A DNA stretch of 64,000 bases from G965267335 sp965267335 (GTDB lineage: Bacteria; Bacteroidota; Bacteroidia; Cytophagales; JAAEPT01), in NCBI GenBank assembly GCA_965267335.1, contig OZ253953.1:2542001-2606000 (forward strand). The letters are read 5' to 3'. Under the pieces are notes generated by a model that was not told where the DNA came from, ran no database searches, and worked only from the letters and a program-made list of their open reading frames with translations. Every line of letters starts with the position of its first letter. Position 1 is the stretch's first letter. Made by a program: the position numbers and the translations under genes. This document shows positions 9,629 through 17,582 of the stretch, piece after piece.

Positions 9629-10308
9629 TAGCTAGTTAAAATTTGAAGCACCCGATTAAACTCTGGGCTGGGAGCTGCTTTTATTTTGATTATTTGGTTT
9701 TCAACCGGGTGAATAAATTCGAGCTCAGAAGCATGGAGCATCATGCTGGTCATCTGCCACTTTTGTTTAAATAGTCTGTTTTGTTTGTTGCACCCATACG
9801 GCCGATCACCGATGATGGGATGATTGATATGGGCAAAGTGCTTACGAATTTGGTGCATCCGTCCAGTCTGAGGACAAACATCCACCAAGGAATATCTTGA
9901 CGTGTTATGTAATCCTAATGCTATGGGAAGCTCGAATCTTTGAAGGGTTTTATATTCTGTAACAGCTTCCTGTATTTTGCCGGATTCGTTTTTCAGAGGA
10001 TAGTCTATTGATTCGGTATCTGCGGTCCAGCCGCGGACAATGGCTTGGTACTTCTTAGTGATCTTTCTGTTCTTGAATAGTTCTTTCAGATCTCTGTCAA
10101 TGTCCTTATCAAACGAAAATAGTAGCACCCCACTAGTTTTGCGGTCCAGGCGATGTGCCGGTGTAACTCGTAGACCTATCTGATCCCTCAGTAGTTGGAT
10201 TGCAAATTCAGAGGCATCGGCTGCTAAACCAGTGCGATGTACTAATAAGCCATGGGGTTTATTTATCGCAATTAAATATTTGTCTCGGTATAGTATTTCC
10301 AGTTCGAT
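9625..10308 (-). CDS. RluA-family RNA pseudouridine synthase, TruC-like, with anomalous start
   Basis: About 227 residues. The N-terminal half reads LEILYRDKYLIAINKP...GLLVHR and AHRLDRKTSGVLLF, where the Asp of HRLDR is the catalytic residue of the RluA/TruC family. E. coli TruC, which makes pseudouridine 65 in some tRNAs, starts in the same way. The anomaly is the start. The in-frame stop TGA at 10311-10309 is followed by ATC, GAA, CTG, and no ATG, GTG or TTG occurs in frame until 10128, which lies after the catalytic motif. Either a rare start (ATC at 10308 or CTG at 10302) is used, or a one-base error separates the out-of-frame ATG at 10312 from the coding frame. Confidence 0.8.
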   Translation of the reverse strand: MELEILYRDKYLIAINKPHGLLVHRTGLAADASEFAIQLLRDQIGLRVTPAHRLDRKTSGVLLFSFDKDIDRDLKELFKNRKITKKYQAIVRGWTADTESIDYPLKNESGKIQEAVTEYKTLQRFELPIALGLHNTSRYSLVDVCPQTGRMHQIRKHFAHINHPIIGDRPYGCNKQNRLFKQKWQMTSMMLHASELEFIHPVENQIIKIKAAPSPEFNRVLQILTSY

Positions 10309-10409
10309 TCATAAATCTACCAAAGTTTGTAACACAGTAAAATTTTACCCGTAAAAGCTAAGAAGTAAATCACCAGCTAAACAACAAACCAGTTTAAAAT
10401 CTATTTCAT

Positions 10410-11876
10410 ATGAGCCTACTCCGTCAAAGTGTATTCAAATGCTTTTTGGTCATACTATGTTTAAGCATTCTTTCCTGTGAAGAAGAAGATCCTATTGAAG
10501 AAGATACTCAGCAAGGTGTTGCAGCTGATTTTACATTAGACTGGACAACTTTGATTGGTACATCGGAAGGTGAAGATGTTGCAGGCATGGTTATGGACGC
10601 AAGTGGTAACATATTTGTGGTTCTATCAGAAGAACCCGATGGTTATGACGGTGATGTTGTGGTGATGAAGGTAAGCAATGATGGTGCTACGGTATTATGG
10701 GCTAAGAAACTTGATCTAGGAGATCAGGACTTTTTTCCCTCACCGTCAGAAAATGGGCATGCCAACGGTGGTGGAGGTAGCCGGTGTATAGATATTGATG
10801 CATCCGGTGATGTTTATATTGCAGGAGCGACCAAATCTGGTTTTTATGATGTATTCGTTGTAAAACTTAGCGGAACCGATGGTACCATACAATGGCAAAC
10901 TATATGGGAAAATGATAATAGTGGTCTGGCTAAAAGTGAGGCCAAAGCTTATGCACTGGATGAGTCAAATGGTTCAGTGTTTGTCACCGGAGGTTCTGCA
11001 GGAGGGACTTCTGGGAGCGGAGGAGCAATGTTGTTCTTATTGAATCTTGATGGATCGACTGGTGCCGTACAGGCCGAAACGAAAAGAGGGATAGATTCGA
11101 CACCAGGGTCAAACGACAGAGCAACAACGGTGTTTTCTCCCGATGGAAGTACTGTATACCTCGCTGGTTGGGAAGGTGATGATAATGAAGGTTTGTTAAT
11201 GAAATTTTCTAATGGTGGAGCTGATTTTGAGTGGTATGAGGAAATTTCAATCTCCTACGGAAGTCGCTTCAATGATATTGCGGTTGATGCAGATGAAAAC
11301 CTATACCTGGCTACAGATTTCAGAGGAGTAAGCACCTATGTTGGTGTATTGTGTCTGGACAGCTCAGGAGCATACCAGTGGGGTAAAAAGTATCAGGGTG
11401 CTTCCAATGACAGGAATAATGTCCATTCTATAAGACTGATTAACGATACCGTTTATGTAGGTGGTAGAGTCAGTTATGCGGATTGGGACGAATCTCTTTA
11501 TGGTGATGGACTTTTACTGAAGATGACAAAGGATGGTGAGTTGACCGATCAATATCATTTTTACACTGGTTTTGAAGGGCATTTGTCGGGTGAGAGAATA
11601 GAAGCGATTCTCACGGATGGTACCAGTATTTACATAGGAGGGGAGACCTGGCCAGAATTTAATGGTGTTTCCGGTAGTTGGTTTATGAACTCTGGAAATT
11701 TGAGCGATTATAACCCTTCAATTTCAAAGTATACATCTGTTACAATTGAGGAAGACGATGGATATGTAAATGCCAGTACATTCACAGAATCAACTTTCAG
11801 TCCTACTGTAAGGCAACCATCCGAAGGTGGCATAGGATCAGCTGATGTGATGATATGGAAAATAACAGAAAACTAG
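10410..11876 (+). CDS. Beta-propeller lipoprotein, SBBP-like
   Basis: 488 residues. The signal peptide ends in LSILSC with lipid-acceptor Cys23, followed by an acidic EEEDPIEED spacer. The mature protein has repeated blades of the type D-x-x-G-N/D-x-Y-x-A-G-x-T...D-x-F-V-V-K-L-x-x-x-D-G, as in bacterial SBBP (seven-bladed propeller repeat) proteins. Its role is unknown, perhaps surface binding. It is followed after 22 bases by the Bax inhibitor-like gene and may be cotranscribed with it, though no functional link is evident. Confidence 0.7.
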   Translation: MSLLRQSVFKCFLVILCLSILSCEEEDPIEEDTQQGVAADFTLDWTTLIGTSEGEDVAGMVMDASGNIFVVLSEEPDGYDGDVVVMKVSNDGATVLWAKKLDLGDQDFFPSPSENGHANGGGGSRCIDIDASGDVYIAGATKSGFYDVFVVKLSGTDGTIQWQTIWENDNSGLAKSEAKAYALDESNGSVFVTGGSAGGTSGSGGAMLFLLNLDGSTGAVQAETKRGIDSTPGSNDRATTVFSPDGSTVYLAGWEGDDNEGLLMKFSNGGADFEWYEEISISYGSRFNDIAVDADENLYLATDFRGVSTYVGVLCLDSSGAYQWGKKYQGASNDRNNVHSIRLINDTVYVGGRVSYADWDESLYGDGLLLKMTKDGELTDQYHFYTGFEGHLSGERIEAILTDGTSIYIGGETWPEFNGVSGSWFMNSGNLSDYNPSISKYTSVTIEEDDGYVNASTFTESTFSPTVRQPSEGGIGSADVMIWKITEN

Positions 11877-11898
11877 ATTAACCCAATAAATAAAAACC

Positions 11899-12681
11899 AT
11901 GATACCAGGACTAAGTTTAAACAAATCAGGTAATCCTTTTTTCAGCAATAAGGTGATGGGAGCTTCGAGTACTTCGGAGGAATCATCCGAGACTTTTAAG
12001 CTCAATAGAGCAATGACAAAATTTGCTTTTTTGTTTTTGCTGGTGATCGGGGCTGCGGGCTTCATGTGGTACAAATGTCTTACCGGAGGCATCGGGGGGA
12101 GTTTTAGGTACATCATGTATGGAGCCAGTGGCTTTGCCGGCCTCGGAATGATGCTGATGATGTTCCAACCTCATTTGACTAAGTTTATAGCTCCATTGGT
12201 ATGTATCGCAGAAGGGCTTTCGATCGGTTCACTCTCCTTCTATTATGAAAGTAAATTTCCTGGAATGGTATTGCAAGCCGTTATGATAACATTGCTGGCA
12301 GTGCTTGCTATGTTACTATTGTATTCAACCGGATTGATTAAACCCCGAGGCAAGTTTATGAACTTCATTATGATCGCTACAGGAGCCATCGGAATGCTGT
12401 ATTTTGTGAGTTGGATACTTGGTATGTTTGGTATATATATTCCTTTTATACACGGTTATGGCCCCATTGCAATAGCTATTACAGCCGCAACCTGCGTAAT
12501 TTCAGCTTTTAATCTTATTATGGACTTTGATTTTTTGGCAACCGCAGAATCTGAGAATGCCGATGCCAATGCAGAGTGGACTGCAGCCTATGGACTTTGT
12601 TTTACATTGATCTGGCTGTACTTCGAAATTCTTAGATTGCTTTATAAACTAGGAATGAGTCAGGCTACCAGTGATGACTGA
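11899..12681 (+). CDS. Bax inhibitor-1/YccA family membrane protein
   Basis: 260 residues. A ~45-residue polar N-terminus (NPFFSNKVMG) is followed by seven predicted membrane segments, with the family-typical charged C-terminal stretch (FDFL...EWTAAYGLCFTLIWLYFEILRLL). This matches the longer YccA-like subfamily widespread in Bacteroidota and Actinobacteria. Relatives such as YetJ are pH-sensitive calcium leak channels; that activity is only inferred here. Conserved acidic residues for the pH-sensing pair are plausibly the Asp residues in the IMDFDFL segment. Confidence 0.85.
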   Translation: MIPGLSLNKSGNPFFSNKVMGASSTSEESSETFKLNRAMTKFAFLFLLVIGAAGFMWYKCLTGGIGGSFRYIMYGASGFAGLGMMLMMFQPHLTKFIAPLVCIAEGLSIGSLSFYYESKFPGMVLQAVMITLLAVLAMLLLYSTGLIKPRGKFMNFIMIATGAIGMLYFVSWILGMFGIYIPFIHGYGPIAIAITAATCVISAFNLIMDFDFLATAESENADANAEWTAAYGLCFTLIWLYFEILRLLYKLGMSQATSDD

Positions 12682-12699
12682 TCATTGAAAAAAACTCTA

Positions 12700-12731
12700 A
12701 AAAGCCACGAAGTCCAGGTTTCGTGGCTTTT
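12700..12731. terminator. Bidirectional hairpin terminator
   Basis: Perfect 12-bp arms (12700-12711 and 12720-12731) around an 8-base loop, with A-runs on one side and T-runs on the other, between two convergent genes. Confidence 0.85.
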
Positions 12732-12734
12732 AAA

Positions 12735-13544
12735 TTAATTCTTTTGCTGTGCCATTTCCCGCTGTTTAATAAGCTTCTTCTGATAACGTCCCTGCACGAT
12801 ATCAATAAGTACCAACACAAAAATCACAAAGTAAAAAGTAGTTTTACTCATGGCTTCCACTGGTAATCCAAAGAGGTGTAAGTGTGCAAGTTCTCCTCCT
12901 TCAGTCAATAACATGACTCCAACAATCAATAATATAAATAAACCAAGCACCTCATACATCCTGTTCTTTTGAAGAAACCGGGAAACCGTTCCTGACAGCC
13001 ATATCATTAAAATACCACTGATTACTATTGCAATTACCATTACCCACATGTCTGTAGTAGTTGTAACGCCACCCTCAGAAGTAAGTGCCATAGCGCTTAA
13101 TATTGAATCAAAAGAGAATATAAGATTCATAATGACTATCAGTGTGATTACTTTACCCACTGACTTTTCCTTTTTTTCGTAACCTCCTTCATCTCCATGT
13201 AGCGTGATCATATGCCAGATTTCTTTAATTGCAGTGTATATAATAAAAGCTCCTCCAAATAATACGATCAAACTATGGAAGTTGAAACGTCCCGTAATCG
13301 TTCCTTCCCATTTCAGTTCAAATAAGGATGCCTGAAGACTTTTAACCAGTGCAAGTAGTAGAAATAATAAACCTATGCGTAGAATAATGGCTACTCCAAT
13401 CCCTGTTCTGCGTACCATGGCTTGTTTGTCTTTTGGAGCTCCTTTAGATTCAAGGGAGATGTACAGGAGATTGTCTAGTCCAAGAACAGCCTGGAGGACA
13501 ATTAACATGATCAGAGTAAGCAGGTCGTGTAATGTGAATTCCAT
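12735..13544 (-). CDS. TerC family integral membrane protein
   Basis: 269 residues from the ATG at 13544; an upstream ATG at 13571 would add nine polar residues. The N-terminus LQAVLGLDNLLYISL matches the TerC signature (E/Q-x-x-L-G-x-D-N), and a second conserved motif, FSFDSILSAMALT, lies in the middle. About seven membrane segments are visible. TerC-like proteins are linked to tellurite resistance and, in other bacteria, to metal (Mn) export alongside secreted metalloproteins. The specific substrate here is not known. Confidence 0.9.
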   Translation of the reverse strand: MEFTLHDLLTLIMLIVLQAVLGLDNLLYISLESKGAPKDKQAMVRRTGIGVAIILRIGLLFLLLALVKSLQASLFELKWEGTITGRFNFHSLIVLFGGAFIIYTAIKEIWHMITLHGDEGGYEKKEKSVGKVITLIVIMNLIFSFDSILSAMALTSEGGVTTTTDMWVMVIAIVISGILMIWLSGTVSRFLQKNRMYEVLGLFILLIVGVMLLTEGGELAHLHLFGLPVEAMSKTTFYFVIFVLVLIDIVQGRYQKKLIKQREMAQQKN

Positions 13545-13694
13545 ATTGAGTTCGTTTATTTCTAGAAGCAAAATTAGTCGATGTAATTAGAATTTATATT
13601 CCAGGGTTACTTTTCTCAAAAGATATTGTTGTTATGCAAAACGTTGCCAGGCACATGACGTATACCATAGAGTTATCATTTAAAAATTAACCCT

Positions 13695-14001
13695 ATGAAG
13701 AAGAATGTAATAAGAATTACCGTGCTTTTTTTAACAACTACACTCGTCTCTTGTGGAGGAGGATGGAATGGCACAAGAAGATGCCTTAAAGGATACTATG
13801 AAGACTAATTTTATCAAAGGATATGAAAAAAACGGACTGAAGGCAGACGAAGCTCTGGTTGACAGTTGGACTGAATGTGTGCTTGGTAAGGTTAAAGAGA
13901 AATTCAAAACCTGGGATGAATTTGTGGAGAACCAACAAGATCCGGCCGTGAGCGGATATATGGAATCATGTGGAACAGAAACCGGACTTATTCCAGAGTA
14001 G
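13695..14001 (+). pseudogene. Small lipoprotein gene with an apparent one-base frameshift
   Basis: The ATG at 13695 encodes a clean lipoprotein signal (MKKNVIRITVLFLTTTLVSCGG), but this frame stops at 13808 after 37 codons. The +1 frame from 13753 encodes ...DGMAQEDALKDTMKTNF through IPE and stops at 14001. Removing one G from the GGAGGAGGATGG tract at 13755-13766 joins the two into a coherent ~101-residue lipoprotein, SCGGDGMAQEDALK. The mature part is acidic/Lys-rich with two Cys (TECVLG and MESCGTE) that may form a disulfide. It could be a real mutation, a sequence error or, less likely, programmed frameshifting. Function unknown. Confidence 0.6.
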
Positions 14002-14026
14002 AAATGTAAAACTAAATCATACTATA

Positions 14027-14311
14027 ATGAAAAAGAAAATTGCTTTACTATCAGCAGCCCTAATGCTTTTTGTTACAACCGTTAATGCGGGTGTCTATAT
14101 CAGGTATTATAATAAGGACTCCAAGACATGGAAGTTTGATGTGAAAATTGGAGGCTCAACGAGAACAGTAGAATTTGGGAGTAGCCGAACGGCTTCGGTC
14201 ACCATACAGGGCGGAGGTGAGTCAGCAGAGATCAAAACTGAATGCGGTTGGGTAACGATTGATGATGATGCTCACATTGAAATAAAAAATGGCTGTATAA
14301 CAGTAAAGTAA
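14027..14311 (+). CDS. Small secreted beta-rich protein
   Basis: 94 residues with a signal peptide MKKKIALLSAALMLFVTTVNA. The mature part is ~73 residues of alternating beta pattern with two Cys (TECGW and NGCITV) likely forming a disulfide. No family recognised. It begins 25 bases after the frameshifted lipoprotein gene and probably shares its transcript, which ends at the hairpin at 14333. Confidence 0.7.
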   Translation: MKKKIALLSAALMLFVTTVNAGVYIRYYNKDSKTWKFDVKIGGSTRTVEFGSSRTASVTIQGGGESAEIKTECGWVTIDDDAHIEIKNGCITVK

Positions 14312-14332
14312 CTTCCTTTCAAAATTTGATAG

Positions 14333-14370
14333 AAGGAGCCATTCCTAACGGGGTGACTCCTTTTATTTTT
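14333..14370 (+). terminator. Probable intrinsic terminator
   Basis: AAGGAG at 14333-14338 pairs with CTCCTT at 14357-14362, with additional weak pairing inside, followed directly by a T-rich tail (TTTTATTTTTT). It lies 21 bases after the stop codon of the small secreted protein. Confidence 0.55.
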
Positions 14371-14418
14371 TATTGAATTATTTTTGAAGAACCTGTGTTT
14401 TATTTTCCCCTAACAAAG

Positions 14419-14426
14419 TACATTTG
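14419..14426 (+). promoter_or_regulatory. Bacteroidota -7 promoter element
   Basis: TACATTTG matches the TAnnTTTG consensus of the Bacteroidota primary sigma factor. It lies 17 bases before the ATG of the MFS gene, giving a very short leader. No convincing -33 TTTG was found at the expected spacing. Confidence 0.5.
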
Positions 14427-14443
14427 GATTTTACTACCAGATC

Positions 14444-15718
14444 ATGTCGCAGACCAAGAAAGCATCGTTGACGTTTATTTTTATCACAGTCCTTGTCGAT
14501 GTAATCGGATTCGGAATAATTATTCCTGTTATTGATGAATTGATAACCAAGCTAACAGGACTTGGGCTGAGTGAAGGTGCTTTTTATGCAGGGATGTTAA
14601 TGTTTTCCTTTGCTGCGGCTCAGTTTCTATTTGCCCCTCTTATGGGTGAATTAAGTGACCGTTTTGGCCGAAGACCGGTGTTGCTGATTGCGTTATTAGG
14701 GCTTTCCTTAGATTATGTGGCACATGCCCTGGCTCCGACATATTCACTATTGATTCTAAGCCGAATTTTGGCAGGTGCATGTGGAGCTAGTTTTACGGTG
14801 GCTCATTCTTACATCGCAGATATCAGTAAGCCTGAAGAAAAAGCGAAGAACTTTGGTTTGATAGGAGCCGCTTTTGGTCTCGGGTTCATGATAGGTCCGT
14901 TTATTGGAGGTATTGCAGGTGATTGGGGGACCGAGTATCCCTTTTATATTTCAGCCGGGCTGACTATGCTTAACTTTTTATATGGATATTTCTTTATTCC
15001 GGAGTCATTACCAAAAGAAAAGAGGAGAAAGATACAGTGGTCCAGAGTAATACCATTTGGGGCACTGGTTCACCTTTTTAAATACAGAGGAGTGGTAGGA
15101 GTAATATTTGCTACATTCCTTGTTTACCTGGCTCATCATGCCGTACAGTCAACCTGGGTATTTTATACCGAGTATAGTTTCAACTGGTCAAATGCAGTGG
15201 TAGGATATTCTTTGGGACTGGCAGGGTTGTTAACCATTATCGTTCAGGGCGGACTTGTGAGTAGGTTCGTGAAATTGCTGGGTATGCGGAAGACAGTTAT
15301 TCTGGGATTTGTCTCTACCGGTGTAGGAATGACTTTATTTGCCTTTGCCACTGAAGGATGGATGATGTTCGTATTCCTGATCCCATTTTGTCTGGGTGGG
15401 CTGGCAGGCCCCACTATGCAAGGTATTGTTACTAATGAGGTGCCGGAAAATGAACAAGGCGAACTACAAGGGGCAATTACAAGTATGGTAAGCCTTACCG
15501 CAATGGCAGGGCCTCCTTTAATGACAACACTGTTTGCAAAATTTTCAGGTGAAAATGCAGTTGTGTACTTTCCGGGCGCACCGTTTTTTACCGGTACTAT
15601 ATTCATAGTGATAGGTTTGATTTCTGCTTATATAGCTTTTCAGAAACTTCCACCTGAAAAAAAGATATCAGAGGACTATGAAATAAAGACAGAGGACAGT
15701 GCTGGATTAATAAAGTAA
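14444..15718 (+). CDS. TCR/Tet family MFS drug transporter
   Basis: 424 residues and about 12 membrane segments. The MFS motif A between helices 2 and 3 reads GELSDRFGRRPVLL. Motif-C-like glycine-rich sequence GLGFMIGPFIGG lies in helix 5, typical of drug:H+ antiporters of the tetracycline-resistance-like group (TetA class relatives). The substrate cannot be assigned; chromosomal Bacteroidota members are mostly of unknown specificity. It has its own promoter element and stands alone. Confidence 0.85.
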   Translation: MSQTKKASLTFIFITVLVDVIGFGIIIPVIDELITKLTGLGLSEGAFYAGMLMFSFAAAQFLFAPLMGELSDRFGRRPVLLIALLGLSLDYVAHALAPTYSLLILSRILAGACGASFTVAHSYIADISKPEEKAKNFGLIGAAFGLGFMIGPFIGGIAGDWGTEYPFYISAGLTMLNFLYGYFFIPESLPKEKRRKIQWSRVIPFGALVHLFKYRGVVGVIFATFLVYLAHHAVQSTWVFYTEYSFNWSNAVVGYSLGLAGLLTIIVQGGLVSRFVKLLGMRKTVILGFVSTGVGMTLFAFATEGWMMFVFLIPFCLGGLAGPTMQGIVTNEVPENEQGELQGAITSMVSLTAMAGPPLMTTLFAKFSGENAVVYFPGAPFFTGTIFIVIGLISAYIAFQKLPPEKKISEDYEIKTEDSAGLIK

Positions 15719-15724
15719 TTGCCG

Positions 15725-15732
15725 TACCTTTG
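15725..15732 (+). promoter_or_regulatory. Bacteroidota -7 promoter element
   Basis: TACCTTTG matches TAnnTTTG. It lies only 7 bases after the MFS stop codon and 22 bases before the TTG start of the helicase gene, so the helicase is likely transcribed separately. Confidence 0.55.
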
Positions 15733-15754
15733 CGGTCCATTTAATAATTAAGAT

Positions 15755-17488
15755 TTGAATAATTTCTCTGATCTGGGACTTTCCTCCCGATTGCTCAAAG
15801 CACTTCCCGAACTTGGTATTAACGAACCTACTGAAATTCAGGAGAAAGCGATTCCTTTATTGATTTCCGGTGAAGGTGACTTCATTGGACTCGCGCAGAC
15901 AGGTACTGGTAAGACGGCCGCTTTTGGGTTGCCATTAATTGATTCTATTGACGCTAAGGCAAACTATACACAGGCTGTAGTACTGGCTCCCACAAGGGAA
16001 CTAGGACAACAAATTGGTCAACAGCTTGCTGCCTTTGGTAAGTATATTGGTCAGGTTGAAATTCAAACAGTATATGGTGGGGCAGCTATCGTAAATCAAA
16101 TTAAGGCCATAAAGAGAAAAACACCTCACATAGTTATTGCCACTCCTGGTAGATTAATTGACCTTATGAAAAGAAAGGTCCTGCAGCTTGATCAAATCAA
16201 ATACCTGGTATTAGATGAAGCTGACGAAATGCTCAATATGGGTTTCAAAGATGATATTGACTATGTGTTGGCCCATGCTCCAGATGAGACAATTACCTGG
16301 CTGTTTTCGGCAACTATGCCAAAAGAGATCAGGCGAATCGTGAAGGATTATATGGACAATCCTACTGAAGTTGCGATTAACTCAAAGAATATCGTCAACG
16401 AGAACATCACTCACCAATACGTACAGATCAAAGGACGGGACAAGACGGAGGCTGTTTCAAGGTTTCTCGATCTGGAAGAGGATATGCGCTGCGTAATATT
16501 TTGTCGCACTAAGAGAGACACTGAAAAGGTAGCTGGTGAATTGAAGAAAATGGGGTATCTCGCTGAAGCACTCAATGGTGACCTCAGTCAACGGCAAAGA
16601 GATACTGTGATGAACGGTTTTAAATCCTATGCTGTAAAGATATTAGTGGCAACTGATGTTGCGGCCCGGGGAATTGATGTAAATGACCTGACACACGTAA
16701 TCCACTACGCTCTACCGGATGATCAGGCTTTCTATACTCACCGTAGCGGCCGTACGGCACGCGCGGGTAAAAAGGGGATATCCTTAGCCCTTGCCATGAA
16801 ATCTGATATTTCCAAAATCAAGCAACTTGAAAAAAAATTGGGGATTCAGTTTGAAAAAGTAATGGTACCTGATGGGGGTGATATTACGAACCTGAGGGTA
16901 CTCAAATGGGCCAACAACCTTGCCAGTACAGAGGTCAGGAATATTCCCTCAGAATTGTTAACGCAGGTAGAGATTTCGTTATCGGAGTTGAGTCGTGAAG
17001 AATTGATTCAAAAACTGATTTCCATGGAAATGGGAGAGGTCAAAGGAGATTCAAACTCGAGAAACCTAAACGATAGCGGAGCAAAAGAAGGTAGGTCAAA
17101 AGAAGAGACCAGAAAAAGCAAGGACGATCGGAGGCTCAAAGATCGACCGAAAAAAGAATCGGGTTCTGATATGGATCGGTACTTTATCAATATCGGTAGA
17201 ATTGATGGTGTAAGTGCTGAAGATTTGCTCCACTTCATACTTAGGGAGACCAATCTAAGAAAGCTGGATGTGAAAAATGTTGATTTACAGGATAAACACA
17301 GTTATTTCGAGGTTAACCCTAAGTATTCCACCAAATTAAATAAGCTAAAAAGTATGCAGGTTGAAGGTCGTCAGATCAGAGTGAACCGGGATGCTGATGG
17401 ACCTACCAAGAAAAAGTTTTCGAAGCCAGGAAGAGAGAAAAGTGATGGAAGAAGGCAGGGACGTTCAAGTTCACGAAGGAGGCGTTAA
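15755..17488 (+). CDS. DEAD-box ATP-dependent RNA helicase with C-terminal RNA-binding domain
   Basis: 577 residues starting at a TTG codon; no ATG fits before the conserved NFSDLGLS start. All helicase motifs are visible: Q motif (EPTEIQ), AQTGTGKT, PTRELGQQ, TPGR, DEAD, SAT, IFCRTK, ATDVAARGID and HRSGRTARAG. A charged linker (~430-475) follows, then a DbpA-like RNA-binding domain (~478-550: RYFINIGRIDG...LRKLDVKNVDL), then a basic tail (GRRQGRSSSRRRR). This architecture is that of DeaD/CsdA-type helicases, which remodel RNA in ribosome assembly and cold adaptation. Confidence 0.92.
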   Translation: MNNFSDLGLSSRLLKALPELGINEPTEIQEKAIPLLISGEGDFIGLAQTGTGKTAAFGLPLIDSIDAKANYTQAVVLAPTRELGQQIGQQLAAFGKYIGQVEIQTVYGGAAIVNQIKAIKRKTPHIVIATPGRLIDLMKRKVLQLDQIKYLVLDEADEMLNMGFKDDIDYVLAHAPDETITWLFSATMPKEIRRIVKDYMDNPTEVAINSKNIVNENITHQYVQIKGRDKTEAVSRFLDLEEDMRCVIFCRTKRDTEKVAGELKKMGYLAEALNGDLSQRQRDTVMNGFKSYAVKILVATDVAARGIDVNDLTHVIHYALPDDQAFYTHRSGRTARAGKKGISLALAMKSDISKIKQLEKKLGIQFEKVMVPDGGDITNLRVLKWANNLASTEVRNIPSELLTQVEISLSELSREELIQKLISMEMGEVKGDSNSRNLNDSGAKEGRSKEETRKSKDDRRLKDRPKKESGSDMDRYFINIGRIDGVSAEDLLHFILRETNLRKLDVKNVDLQDKHSYFEVNPKYSTKLNKLKSMQVEGRQIRVNRDADGPTKKKFSKPGREKSDGRRQGRSSSRRRR

Positions 17489-17582
17489 CTAACTCAAACT
17501 TGAAGTTAGTGATGTGAATTTGCTAAAATTGTGTATATTGGTTGCTACTATACAGCTTACAACCTACTTACTTAATTACATT

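Noticed and set aside
15064..15077. Sequence GGTTCACCTTTTT in the MFS gene resembling the ECF motif
   Set aside because: It lies inside coding sequence, and no GATAA follows at 9 bases spacing, so it is a chance match.
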